Assembly (NCBI GenBank): GCA_039105265.1
Contig: JAPFFF010000004.1
Coordinates: 6,119,501-6,183,500, forward strand
Direction: 5' to 3'
Source of the DNA: Tritrichomonas musculus
Lineage: Eukaryota; Parabasalia; Tritrichomonadida; Tritrichomonadidae
DNA: 64,000 nucleotides
A program made the position numbers and the translations under genes. The notes under the pieces were generated by a model. The model was not told the origin of the DNA, did no database searches, and was given only the letters and a program-made list of their open reading frames with translations. Below, in pieces: positions 7,604 to 16,158 of the stretch. The number at the start of each line of letters is the position of its first letter. Position 1 is the first letter of the stretch.

Positions 7604-8149
7604 ATGCAGACACCTTTCATATCGATCGATAAGGAAGAAGTTGCTCAGCCAGCTCCTCCAAAAGCCAAAGCAAATCAAGATATTCAAGTCCAGCCAGCTC
7701 CTCCAAAAGCCAAAGCAAATCAAGATATTCAAGTCCTACCAGCTCCTCCAAAAGCCAAAGCACTTCAAAATATTCAAGTCCAGCCAGCTCCTCCCCAGAT
7801 ATCTACAACAAATATTTTTCAGGCCTCTCTTACCCAACAAAAAAATACTTTACAGTTTCCTACAACAAATATTTTTCAGGCCTCTCCTACCCAACAAAAA
7901 AATACTTTACAGTTTCCTACTAGCCAACAAAAAAATACTTTACAGTTTCCTACTAGCCAACAAAACCAGGTCACTACTTTTTTTACCCAATGCTTAAAAA
8001 TGAAAGATAAAATGGAGAAGCAAGACAAAACAATCAAAGATTTGGAAGATAGAGTCCGGTCTATCGAAACTCAAATAATGAAAATGCAAAAGAAAAAGCA
8101 AAAAGCTTTCAGCCTGATAAGATACATCGTTGAAGACTTAGATTCTTAA
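7604..8149 (+). CDS. Proline/glutamine repeat protein with C-terminal coiled coil (181 aa)
   Basis: Translation most likely starts at ATG 7604 (MQTPFISIDKEEV), preceded by TTCACTTTTTGAAA. The N-terminal half has four copies of a 15-residue unit (QPAPPKAKANQDIQV and variants), then two copies of a unit containing TTNIFQAS.TQQKNTLQF and two shorter SQQKNTLQF copies. The last 55 residues (KMKDKMEKQDKTIKDLEDR...) form a coiled coil. The DNA repeats are 45 bases long and almost unchanged, a sign of recent expansion. The design, a flexible extended arm on an oligomerising stalk, fits a structural or tethering protein, but the role is unknown. Confidence 0.55.
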   Translation: MQTPFISIDKEEVAQPAPPKAKANQDIQVQPAPPKAKANQDIQVLPAPPKAKALQNIQVQPAPPQISTTNIFQASLTQQKNTLQFPTTNIFQASPTQQKNTLQFPTSQQKNTLQFPTSQQNQVTTFFTQCLKMKDKMEKQDKTIKDLEDRVRSIETQIMKMQKKKQKAFSLIRYIVEDLDS

Positions 8150-8190
8150 GAAATCTTAAATAAAACAATTAATTTTTTAAATATTTTTTT

Positions 8191-8814
8191 TTATTTATTT
8201 AACCTTTTTTTGTAAACGCCGATTTCTTTTCCATTCACTCTTTTTCGCCTAGGAATACAAAATTCTTTCATTTCTTTTATCTGACCCAAGCCCGCATGAG
8301 AAATAGGAAAGTGAAAATAAGTTATGAATCGATTAAGAAAAACATTCTTTGGAATTCCCTCTTCCCATTCTTTATCTGAAAAGGCTGCTAAAAATTTTGG
8401 GAATTTTTCTTTTATTCGATCAAATTTGAGTTTTCTTTCATAGCGTTCAGAATATTGATGTTTTCTTTTCGTGAACAAATGACGACAAGGAGGTGGTGGC
8501 GGTGGGGGTGGCTGATTTTGATGCATTTCAGGAGGTGGTGGGGGTAGCTGATTTTGATGCATTTCAGGAGGCGGTGGTTGAGTATCTTTAATTTGATTTG
8601 TCTCCGATTTTTTAAGAATTTTGGGAGTCGAAATATGTAAATATTGAATATTATCTGTCAATTCTTTCATTTGAAGAAGAGTTTTGGGAGACGGAGGAAA
8701 TATATCCGAAGAAGATGTTGGGATAATGCCTGCTGAAATAAGGACGTCCTGAAATCTATCATGAAAATTATTAGTTTTTTCTTCTTTCTCTTCTTCCTCT
8801 AACCAGTCAGTCAT
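8191..8814 (-). CDS. Element protein with polyproline tract and winged-helix-like C-terminus (207 aa)
   Basis: This 207-residue protein has an acidic N-terminus, a helix near 45-65, a proline-rich centre with repeated PPPPEMHQNQ units (about 80-110), then a basic C-terminal domain of about 90 residues. That domain (EEGIPKNVFLNRFITYFHFP...GLGQIKEMKEF...YKKRL) aligns with the C-terminus of the protein at 9515-10483 (EEGIPMDEMRERMKTYFGIP...GIGKLSTFHDHF...YYKKT). The pattern resembles a small winged-helix DNA-binding domain. The gene is preceded by TCATTTCATTT (8823-8833). Confidence 0.55.
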   Translation of the reverse strand: MTDWLEEEEKEEKTNNFHDRFQDVLISAGIIPTSSSDIFPPSPKTLLQMKELTDNIQYLHISTPKILKKSETNQIKDTQPPPPEMHQNQLPPPPPEMHQNQPPPPPPPPCRHLFTKRKHQYSERYERKLKFDRIKEKFPKFLAAFSDKEWEEGIPKNVFLNRFITYFHFPISHAGLGQIKEMKEFCIPRRKRVNGKEIGVYKKRLNK

Positions 8815-8822
8815 TAAATAAA

Positions 8823-8833
8823 AAATGAAATGA
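8823..8833 (-). promoter_or_regulatory. Initiator-like motif TCATTTCATTT
   Basis: Read on the minus strand, TCATTTCATTT stands eight bases before the ATG of the gene at 8191-8814. It differs by one base from the copies before the genes at 6463 and 8872. A match to the trichomonad TCA-pyrimidine initiator supports use by the host transcription machinery. Confidence 0.45.
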
Positions 8834-8871
8834 TAAAAAGATTTGTCAAAGATAATTTTTATTAAAAATTT

Positions 8872-9288
8872 TTATTTGTATTTTCTTTTCTTATGAGACT
8901 CATTTTCATCATCAGATGGTTCAATATCTGAGTGTTCATCAACTTTTTCCTTGGTATTTTCATCTTGAGTATGTTCTGATGGAAGAGACTCAAATGTCGC
9001 TGTAAATCTTATTGGTCTGGAAAAAGGAAAGCCATTTTGCTCTCTCTCCATCATCTGAAGAGCCATTGAATCGAGCTTTGATAAATGCTGTAAGAGTGAC
9101 GCAGTTGTATCGGAAAGATATTTCAAACGATTTTCATAGTCAAGGAATCTCTTATACATTTCTTTTGTGTACTGTGCTTTTAGTTTTCTTTTCTTTTTCT
9201 GTGAAATATCTTCATCATAGTACTCCTTAATATAGGTATCAACCTCGAAAATTTCTTCTATTTCGGTTTGCCTTTTCCCTTTGGACAT
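8872..9288 (-). CDS. Hypothetical acidic element protein (138 aa)
   Basis: A 138-residue protein with a charged helical N-terminal half (QKKKRKLKAQYTKEMYKRF) and an acidic tail ending in a basic patch (KKRKYK), which could serve as a nuclear localisation signal. No domain recognised. TCACTTCATTT stands seven bases before the ATG (9296-9306). Upstream of that lies the palindromic repeat block at 9331-9480, shared with the divergent gene at 9515. Confidence 0.5.
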   Translation of the reverse strand: MSKGKRQTEIEEIFEVDTYIKEYYDEDISQKKKRKLKAQYTKEMYKRFLDYENRLKYLSDTTASLLQHLSKLDSMALQMMEREQNGFPFSRPIRFTATFESLPSEHTQDENTKEKVDEHSDIEPSDDENESHKKRKYK

Positions 9289-9295
9289 TATATAA

Positions 9296-9306
9296 AAATG
9301 AAGTGA
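9296..9306 (-). promoter_or_regulatory. Initiator-like motif TCACTTCATTT
   Basis: This 11-mer is identical to the one at 6856-6866 and lies seven bases before the ATG of the gene at 8872-9288, on its coding strand. Together with the neighbouring copies it defines the left-arm promoter class. Confidence 0.5.
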
Positions 9307-9330
9307 TTTGAATCATCTCAAAGAAAAAAT

Positions 9331-9480
9331 TGACTTATTTTTTTTTGACTCGTCAAGTCGAAATATAAAAATTTTTTGACTTATTTTTTTTGACTCGTCA
9401 AGTCGAAATATAAAAATTTTTTGACTTATTTTTTTTTGACTTATTTTTTTTGACTCGTCAAGTCGAAATATAAAAATTTT
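9331..9480. repeat. Tandem palindrome-bearing repeats in a divergent promoter
   Basis: Three copies of a block containing TGACTCGTCAAGTCGAAATA followed by TAAAAATTTT are separated by T-rich runs containing TTGACTTATTTTTT. The core GACTCGTCAAGTC is a near-perfect palindrome. The array fills the space between the divergent genes at 8872 and 9515. Iterated palindromes in such a place suggest operators for a dimeric DNA-binding protein, perhaps an element-encoded one, or a replication origin. Confidence 0.6.
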
Positions 9481-9514
9481 AGTGAAATGACCAAATAAAA
9501 ATCATTTTTATATT

Positions 9515-10483
9515 ATGCAAGATGAAGATAGGTACTCTGACTGGGACTTCGAAAACTTAGATGATGAACAAAAAAACGACCCTTTAGATAGTCCCGAAGC
9601 CAAAGCATTCTTGGAGAGACAAGAGAGAACCCTCGAAGAATTTCCTGATTGTGACCGCTATTTTGAAGAAGCAGAATTACGAAACATTTCCTTGCCTGTG
9701 AGAATAAAGAAGTCATCAGGGATAAGCAGAAAAGAGTTCCAGAAAAAGACCCAAAACTTCTTTACTTCCAAAGATCCCGCAAAAAATCTTGAAGATTTAA
9801 TAGAAATGGACAGGCTATTTGACCAAGCAGTAGCATATTCCAAAAAATTAAGAGAAGAAAGAGGCCATACAAGAAAAAGAAGAAGCAGATGTCCGAGTCC
9901 AGAACCACCATCAGATCAAGAACAAGAACCAGCTCCCATTCCAGAAACTCCTCCAGAAATTCCTGATTATGACCCAAATTATGTCGATATTTGGGAACAA
10001 AACTTTAAAAATCCAAGAATAGAAGTGTTAGTAAATCAAGGAAAACCCAAAAAAAGAGGAAGACCAAAAAAGCACACAAAAGAAGAAAGACCAAGTAAAC
10101 ACACAAAAGAAGAAAGACCAAAAAGCCCTTCAAAAAAGATTGGAGTTGTAAAAATTCCAGAAATGCCACAAGATACTTCAGAGGAATATCCAACTGCCGA
10201 AATCAAACTAAAAGTGTCATCTCCTCAGAACGATTATCAAAGAAAAAAGGTTTGTCAAGAAATCAATTTCAGAATGCAAGAATTTGTCAATACAATCCCA
10301 GAAAAGAAGAAAGAAGAGGGAATACCTATGGATGAAATGAGGGAAAGAATGAAAACATACTTCGGCATACCTGAAATAACAAATAACGGGATCGGCAAAT
10401 TATCAACTTTTCATGACCACTTCATCAGAGAGAAAAAAAGAATAGAAGGAGGAAATATGTTTGTCTATTATAAGAAAACTTAA
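9515..10483 (+). CDS. AT-hook protein with winged-helix-like C-terminus (322 aa)
   Basis: This 322-residue protein has an acidic N-terminal third, a central proline-rich region, and at about 178-187 the string KKRGRPKK, a clear AT-hook core, followed by two HTKEERP repeats and further lysines. The last 90 residues align with the C-terminus of the protein at 8191 (EEGIP...TYFGIP...GIGK...YYKKT), probably a small DNA-binding fold. AT-hooks bind the minor groove of AT-rich DNA, so I infer an element-encoded regulator or DNA-organising protein. It may act on the palindromic repeats immediately upstream. Confidence 0.6.
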   Translation: MQDEDRYSDWDFENLDDEQKNDPLDSPEAKAFLERQERTLEEFPDCDRYFEEAELRNISLPVRIKKSSGISRKEFQKKTQNFFTSKDPAKNLEDLIEMDRLFDQAVAYSKKLREERGHTRKRRSRCPSPEPPSDQEQEPAPIPETPPEIPDYDPNYVDIWEQNFKNPRIEVLVNQGKPKKRGRPKKHTKEERPSKHTKEERPKSPSKKIGVVKIPEMPQDTSEEYPTAEIKLKVSSPQNDYQRKKVCQEINFRMQEFVNTIPEKKKEEGIPMDEMRERMKTYFGIPEITNNGIGKLSTFHDHFIREKKRIEGGNMFVYYKKT

Positions 10484-11571
10484 TTTTAAGGTAATATTTT
10501 AGATTCCAAATTAGGAATTTAAGATAGTGAATAAATTTTTTTTTAGCCTGCCTTTTGTTTTTTCCTTCAAAAATTTTGACAGAATTAGCTTTTCCACAAA
10601 AAGTGAAATTTCCCAACATCCTCTGAAAAAGTCGGAATCCCCAACACCCTCAGAAAAAGTGGAATATCCAACACCCTCAGAAAACCTAATCGTCCTTTTT
10701 TGACTTTTTGAGAGCTCATTGAAAAGTTGATCGGCAAGAATTATCGATTTGAAAAGGCATTCAAAACCTAATCGTCATTATTTGACTTTTTGAAAAGGCA
10801 TTCAAAACCTAATCGGCATTTCTTGACTTTTTGATAGAGCATTCAAAACCTAATCGGCAAAAAATTTAGATTTGAGAGGGTATTCAAAACTTCATCGGCA
10901 AAAATTTTAGATTTGAGAGGTATTGAAAAAATTGTGAGTAAAATTTTTTGCCCCATAATTGTGAGTAAAATTTTTGGTTTGAGAAACTCAAACATAAGAT
11001 TGAGAAGCTCAAACATAAGATTGAGAAGCTCAAACATAAGATTGAGAAACTCAAACATAAGATTGAGAAGCTCAAACATAAGATTGAGAAACTCAAACAG
11101 TCCAATTTGAGAGGAAAATTTTCATTTTTGAGAGCTCATTGAAAAAAATCATCAGCTAAAATTTTAGATTTGAGAGGGCTCAGAAAACCTAATCGGCATT
11201 TCAGAAAACTTGATGGCAAAAAATATTTTGAAAGAGCATTCAAAACCTAATCGGCAAAAAATATGGAATTGAAAGACTCAGAAAACTTGATCGGCAAAAA
11301 ATATGGAATTGAAAGAGCATTCAAAACTAATCGGCACTTCTTGGCTTTTTGAAAGAGCATTCAAAACCTAATCGGCAAAAAATATGGAATTGAGAGGGCT
11401 CAGAAAACTTGATCGGCAAAGATTTTAGATTTGAGAGGGCATTCAAAAAGTGGGCTGAAAAACTCGTTATGAAAGAGGTATATAACGTATTTTTTTGGTT
11501 AACATTTTGAATTCTCCTTTTCGAGATTAAGTTTTATATAACGTATTTTTTGTAAAAATTTTGCCTTTTCC
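10484..11571. repeat. Non-coding degenerate repeat array
   Basis: About 1.1 kb without a credible gene. From 10,610 come copies of CCAACA(T/C)CCTC(T/A)GAAAA; from 10,680 to 11,450 come many degenerate units built on ATTCAAAACCTAATCGGCAA with TTTAGATTTGAGAGGG or TATGGAATTGAAAGA. At 10,980-11,099 a 21-bp unit (GAGAAGCTCAAACATAAGATT) is repeated almost six times. Short open frames here read through the repeats and are not called. Such an array beside the early-type genes could be a replication origin, enhancer or packaging signal. That is inference. Confidence 0.65.
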
Positions 11572-11983
11572 ATTTTTGGGATTGTCATTTTGCCCCAGGA
11601 AATTTAGTATGGGGAAATAGGGCAAATCCCATTTTTCGATCCCATTTTTGATCCCATTTTTGGCCCTCCCAAAAATTTCTAACATATTATATACGAACGA
11701 TAGAAGAGTTCTCATAATTTATTTTAAGAAAACACAAAATTATATTATATATATCTTTTTTTAAAAATGGGATTAAAAATGGGATAATATTTGGGTAGGG
11801 GTTTTTAGAAAAAGAGGCTAATTTGACCACTTTTTAGGTCAAAAAACAGCTAAAATAGGGTCTTTTTGAGGTAATCCCATTTTTGGGATTTCGATCCCAT
11901 TTTCGATCCCATTTTTGGGATTTGACCAAGATAAATCAAAAAAGAATTTTGGATTCAAAAATTTTATCTAAAGTTTTTTTTCA
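11572..11983 (+). repeat. 412-bp long inverted repeat, left copy
   Basis: This segment reappears in reverse complement at 30,389-30,801 with only a few differences. It contains many copies of GATCCCATTTTTG and its complement, and no conserved open frame. The pair encloses the whole capsid and fibre module. I see no target-site duplication at the outer borders, so it is not obviously the end of a separate inserted element. Confidence 0.9.
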
Positions 11984-11997
11984 TGCTTTTTAGTCTA

Positions 11998-13123
11998 CAG
12001 GTGAACGGGTGAATTTTCACCTCCAACTTCACCTTTCAATTTTTTTCTATTTTTTATTTTTAGGCCAAATGACCCTCCTCCCCGCAGCAACAAATCAAAC
12101 CAGCATTACAGCCATTACTCTTGCCCAAGACAACTCTTTGACCGAATGTAGTTTTTCAAAAGAAGTGTCTGAATTCTATAATATGAACTTTGAACAGAAG
12201 AAGATGGAATTGAAAAATGATTTGTTGAATGATAACTACGACCCGGTAAAATATAAGCTAAATGTCGAAACAAATACAAATCTCATCCGTGATATTTTTA
12301 CAATATTTCATTCCCTGCCAAAATTAAACGACATCACACAGAGCAAGCCAGATGTGCCTATTTTCCAACAAATTATGGAGTTGAAGACAGACTCATCGGA
12401 AATAAAAAAATTCATTCGAAAAGTAAATTATGACATGATAGGCTACCATTGCAATCACAATTCTATAAACGAAAAGTGTGATAAAATATACGGTAATGTG
12501 GTCGATATATATAATTCAGACGAGTACCTGCACTACCAATCATTCATATCTTTTGCTCTCATGACTGCGCTAAGTATCATTAGAAAAGATAAATTTGGAC
12601 AGCCATATAATGTTTATCCGGCAGATGCCTTGTTGTGTGATAATCCCGATGACTTTTCATTCGGATTTATTGATAAATGTAGTGTCAAAGAAGCTTCTGA
12701 AAATATTATACGACTCAACGGTATGATAGCCAATAACAATGCCCAAACCAATAAATCATGCTCAAAATGTGATGCAGCAAGGAGAAAATACAATTATAGC
12801 CTCTTTCAAATAGAGAGGATGAGAGAAGAGCAAAGAGAACAGCAAGAGATTGATAAACAATACATAGAAATGTCTGATGAAAACAGATATGATATGAAAG
12901 AGTTTTTGCTCAAAAATTATCCTTCGATAGATAGATTTTTGTTAAAAGATGTCCAAAACAAGTATAAATCCACTTTTAAAATCAATTTAACATTTGATGA
13001 ATTGAAGAGAAAAATTGAAGAAACGGGGCTGTTCACAATATCAAATGTCCATAGAACCATGTATGTAAATAGAAAATAAATGAGAGGTGAAGTTGGAGGT
13101 GAAAATTCACCCGTTCACCCCTG
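11998..13123. mobile_element. One-gene cassette with 35-bp terminal inverted repeats
   Basis: The 35-mer at 12,000-12,034 (starting GGTGAACGGGTGAATTTTCA) is repeated perfectly in reverse complement at 13,085-13,119, and both ends extend outwards to CAG/CTG. A single open frame fills the interval. The size, 1.1 kb, and the perfect ends look like a small transposon or a mobile gene cassette lodged beside the 412-bp repeat. No target duplication is evident and the encoded protein has no recognisable transposase motif. Perfect identity of the ends suggests recent arrival. Confidence 0.6.
12068..13079 (+). CDS. Unrecognised protein inside the inverted-repeat cassette (about 336 aa)
   Basis: The first ATG in the frame is at 12,068 (MTLLPAATNQTSITAITLAQ); an upstream GTG would put the start inside the terminal repeat. 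The protein has a His/Cys group around 145-160 (GYHCNHNSINEKCDK), a CSKC pair further on (NKSCSKCDAARRK), a charged coiled segment (RMREEQREQQEIDKQ) and a C-terminal domain of about 60 residues (FLLKNYPSIDRFLLKDVQNKY...) that resembles a winged-helix or primase-C-type fold. Its codon use is richer in G and C than its neighbours, consistent with separate origin. I cannot assign a function; a DNA-binding mobility protein is one possibility. Confidence 0.55.
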
Positions 13124-13173
13124 GATGATTTTTACAGTTTTTTTGCTCATTTTTGAGCCGAAGCATTTTTTTA

Positions 13174-16119
13174 TCACTTTTTTGGTTTTCTCCTTAATTT
13201 AGGCGATTTTTTGGGCTCCTTTTCTTTATCCTCAACCTCTTTTTCCCGCTCTTTCTTGGCTTTTTCTCTTTCCTTTTTTTCTTTTTCTAGCTCCTTTTCT
13301 CGCTCTCGTTCCTCTTTTTTCGCTCTTTCTTGGCTTTTTCTCTTTCCTTTCTTTCTTTTTCTCGCTCGTTCCTCTTTTTCACGTTCTCTTTCCAGCTCTC
13401 TTTCTCTTTTTTCCTTTTCACGCTCTCTTTCCAGTTCTCGCTCTCTTTTTTCCTTCTCACGTTCTCTTTCTCTTTTTTCCTTCTCACGTTCTTTTTCCAG
13501 CTCCCTTTCTCTTTTTTCCTTCTCCCGTTCTCTTTCCTTTTTTTCTTTTTCAATCTCCTTTTCTCGCTCCAATTTCTTTTTGTATTTCTCTTTTTCTTCC
13601 TCTCTTTCTCGTTCTCTTCTTATTTTATTTAATCTTTTCTTCATTGAAGTTTCATCATCAGAGCTTGAATCTCCATATCGAACTCTCAAATTTCTTTTTC
13701 TTTTTTCCATAAGTTCTTTTAATGTTTTTCTTCTATCCGAACTGTTCAAAATTCTCTTTCGTCTCCTTCTTTCTTCATCACTATCTGAGTCTGAATCTAC
13801 TATTCTTTTTCTTAATTTTCGCTTTAAATAAGAATATCTATCGTCATCATCAGAATCAGAATCATAGAAATAACTTTTGCCAGTTGCTTCATCTTTTTTA
13901 ATCAAATTATCGGCCTGCTTTGTTAATTGTTCTTTTTCTTCTTTTGAATAATTACTGGCTTCGATTAACTGTTTTATCATCTCTTGACCTTTCTTCATTA
14001 GGTTTTCTTTAGCTTCAGGAGTATCTTCGACAGTATATTCGTATTGAGCTAATTCATCAAAAACTTTATCCTTGATTTGATTAAATTCTTTCTTCCAATT
14101 TGTTTTCTTGACATAATCATCAATATCTGGAGCTTCGATATCTGGAATATAAGTTTGATTAGAGATATTTTGCATAATTTGATTCTGTAAATCATTTACA
14201 TATTTATTGACATCCCCATTCTGAATTTGAATATTTTTCTCTCCAAAATTGGCTGGATTTCTATTTTGAGTCATAGCTTTTATCTGTTCTCTTATTGATT
14301 TATTTCTATTTTTGACTTTACTTTTGAAACTTTGATGATTCCCAAATCCATCTGCATCATCATGTTCGAATCCCTTACTCCAAGTTTTTTTGGTTTGTCG
14401 AAAGATATCTTTTCCTTTTATTTTAATAGGTCTGCCATTCTTCATAACAACCTTACTATCTTCTATAACAGGCGCAGGAGTATTTGTTAAAGCAGGCAAA
14501 ATAGTCTCTTCTTCAATAATTTTTACAGTAGATTTTGGATGGTCATCTGGCTCTTCGATAATAGGTCCTTTATTTTTTGGTACGAAAGGGACAATTTGAT
14601 ATTTTTCAATGATTTCTTCTTTTTTATCTTCCAATTCTTCAATTTTTTCTTTGATTTTCTCAGCTCCTTCAACATCCTTTTCTTTTTCTTTTTTCTCTAA
14701 TTCTTCTTTTTGTTTCTCTACTTCTTTGCTTAATTGTTCTTCTATAGCTATTGCCTCATCATCTTCAAGGTCTGATAATTCGTCAATAACTTCTCCATCT
14801 TCCTTTTTGATAACTATTTTTGGCTTTTCAACTTCATCGTCTGATAACTCTTCAATAATATAATTTTTAGCTCTTAACCGGCCCAATTTTCTTGCTTCGT
14901 CTTTCTTTTTTACAACTTCTTCATCATCCTCTAATTCTTCTACAATATAGTCGTTTGCCTTTAAGCGACCTACTTTTTTGAGGACTTTTTCTTCTTTATT
15001 CATTAAATAGTCTTTAGCATTTAATCTTTCTTTTCCCTCATTGGCCGAGTCATCTTCGAGGTCAGATAAATTGTCTTCGACTTTTTGTTTAAATTTTTCT
15101 AATTTCTTTTTGACATCAGCTAATTCTTTAGATTCTGGTTCATCATCTTCTAAATCACTATTATCTTCCCCATCAGCAAACTGTAATTTATCTTCTTCTG
15201 TAATCTCATCATCTTCTTTTTTATGATATCTTTTATGTCTTTTTTTGAGGGTTTTTAATTCATCAACTTCTTCTTCAGCATCATATTCTTTCCAATCTGA
15301 GTCTTCTTCTTCATTGTCTATCATTTTTTGAATACCCTTTTCTATTTCATCTTTTAATCTATCTTCGTCTGTTTTCTTATGTCTTTTATGTCTTTTTTTG
15401 AGGGTTTTTAATTCATCAACTTCTTCTTCAGCTTCATATTCTTTCCAGTCTGAGCCATCTTCATCATCATCATTAAGTAATTTTTGAATTCCATTTTCGA
15501 TATCTTCTTTATATTTTTCCTCTTTTTCTTCGTCTCTTTTCTTTTTCAAAAGTTCGAGTTCTTCTTTATCGTCTCCATCTTCTTCTTCTTCCCATTCAGA
15601 ATCTTCATCTTTATTTTTAATCATTTTATTGATTTCTTTATCTAATTCTTTTTTCATTTTCTTTTTTCTTTTTTCCTCTCCTTCTAAGTCATCGTTGAAA
15701 TGCTCTAAATCTTCCAAATAATCTGGGGGTTGTTCGATAATATCAAAAGGAGTATTAATTTTTGGGACAGTCATAGCTTCGTCAATATGCATTGTTATAG
15801 GATAAATTTGCCCGTTTAATTTTGTAGCATCTAGCCCTAGAGGATTAAAAGCACAATAGAATCCATAAATCAAACCAAAAAATGCATTGTTTGTTTTATT
15901 ACAATATTCTCTTATCAATTCAAAATCTTGCTCTAAATATTTTGTATAAATCCATTCATAAGGTGCTTTAAACTCAAAAGCAGACGTAGGGAATCCTTCA
16001 ATTTCTGTTTGAGGAACTAATTTTAGACAAGTAAGTTGAGGACAATATTCATAATTTTTAACATCTTTTACTAAACCAATTAGGGTATGTAAAGGTAAAA
16101 TACACTCTTCTTCTGTCAT
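13174..16119 (-). CDS. Large highly charged protein with long ER/EK-rich helix (981 aa)
   Basis: A 981-residue protein. Residues 1-125 look globular (IYGFYCAFNPLG-type segments). A long acidic region with repeated DSDWKEYEAEEEVDELKTL units follows, then further E/D/K-rich repeats. The last 200 residues are almost pure R, E and K (REREKEKRERELE-type), predicted to form a very long single alpha helix or coiled coil. Acid/base blocks of this size suggest a structural, scaffold or tegument-like component. A 10-residue string in the N-terminal domain (LIYGFYCAF) resembles the neighbouring 137-residue protein (NIYGFYYDG), hinting at a shared fold. Late-type T-tract motif upstream. Confidence 0.6.
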   Translation of the reverse strand: MTEEECILPLHTLIGLVKDVKNYEYCPQLTCLKLVPQTEIEGFPTSAFEFKAPYEWIYTKYLEQDFELIREYCNKTNNAFFGLIYGFYCAFNPLGLDATKLNGQIYPITMHIDEAMTVPKINTPFDIIEQPPDYLEDLEHFNDDLEGEEKRKKKMKKELDKEINKMIKNKDEDSEWEEEEDGDDKEELELLKKKRDEEKEEKYKEDIENGIQKLLNDDDEDGSDWKEYEAEEEVDELKTLKKRHKRHKKTDEDRLKDEIEKGIQKMIDNEEEDSDWKEYDAEEEVDELKTLKKRHKRYHKKEDDEITEEDKLQFADGEDNSDLEDDEPESKELADVKKKLEKFKQKVEDNLSDLEDDSANEGKERLNAKDYLMNKEEKVLKKVGRLKANDYIVEELEDDEEVVKKKDEARKLGRLRAKNYIIEELSDDEVEKPKIVIKKEDGEVIDELSDLEDDEAIAIEEQLSKEVEKQKEELEKKEKEKDVEGAEKIKEKIEELEDKKEEIIEKYQIVPFVPKNKGPIIEEPDDHPKSTVKIIEEETILPALTNTPAPVIEDSKVVMKNGRPIKIKGKDIFRQTKKTWSKGFEHDDADGFGNHQSFKSKVKNRNKSIREQIKAMTQNRNPANFGEKNIQIQNGDVNKYVNDLQNQIMQNISNQTYIPDIEAPDIDDYVKKTNWKKEFNQIKDKVFDELAQYEYTVEDTPEAKENLMKKGQEMIKQLIEASNYSKEEKEQLTKQADNLIKKDEATGKSYFYDSDSDDDDRYSYLKRKLRKRIVDSDSDSDEERRRRKRILNSSDRRKTLKELMEKRKRNLRVRYGDSSSDDETSMKKRLNKIRREREREEEKEKYKKKLEREKEIEKEKKEREREKEKRERELEKEREKEKREREREKEKRERELEREREKEKRERELEREREKEERARKRKKGKRKSQERAKKEEREREKELEKEKKEREKAKKEREKEVEDKEKEPKKSPKLRRKPKK

Positions 16120-16158
16120 TTTTTCTTGGAACTTAAAAAAAATATATGAGTTATTTCT

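Noticed and set aside
10980-11099. CRISPR-like array
   Set aside because: The units are contiguous 21-bp tandem repeats without spacers, in a eukaryotic setting.
10913-11110. Small frames made of RLRSSNI or MFELLNL repeats
   Set aside because: They simply translate the 21-bp tandem repeat in several frames on both strands; no start context or gene neighbour supports them.
11527-11715. Open frame on the minus strand within the 412-bp repeat
   Set aside because: The reading frame is not kept in the other copy of the repeat, so it is not a conserved gene.
12009-12067. GTG start for the cassette gene
   Set aside because: It would begin inside the terminal inverted repeat; the first ATG is at 12,068 and trichomonad genes start with ATG.
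13211-13831. Serine/phenylalanine-rich plus-strand frames
   Set aside because: They are the antisense of the arginine/glutamate-rich tail of the 981-residue protein; composition is fully explained by that.
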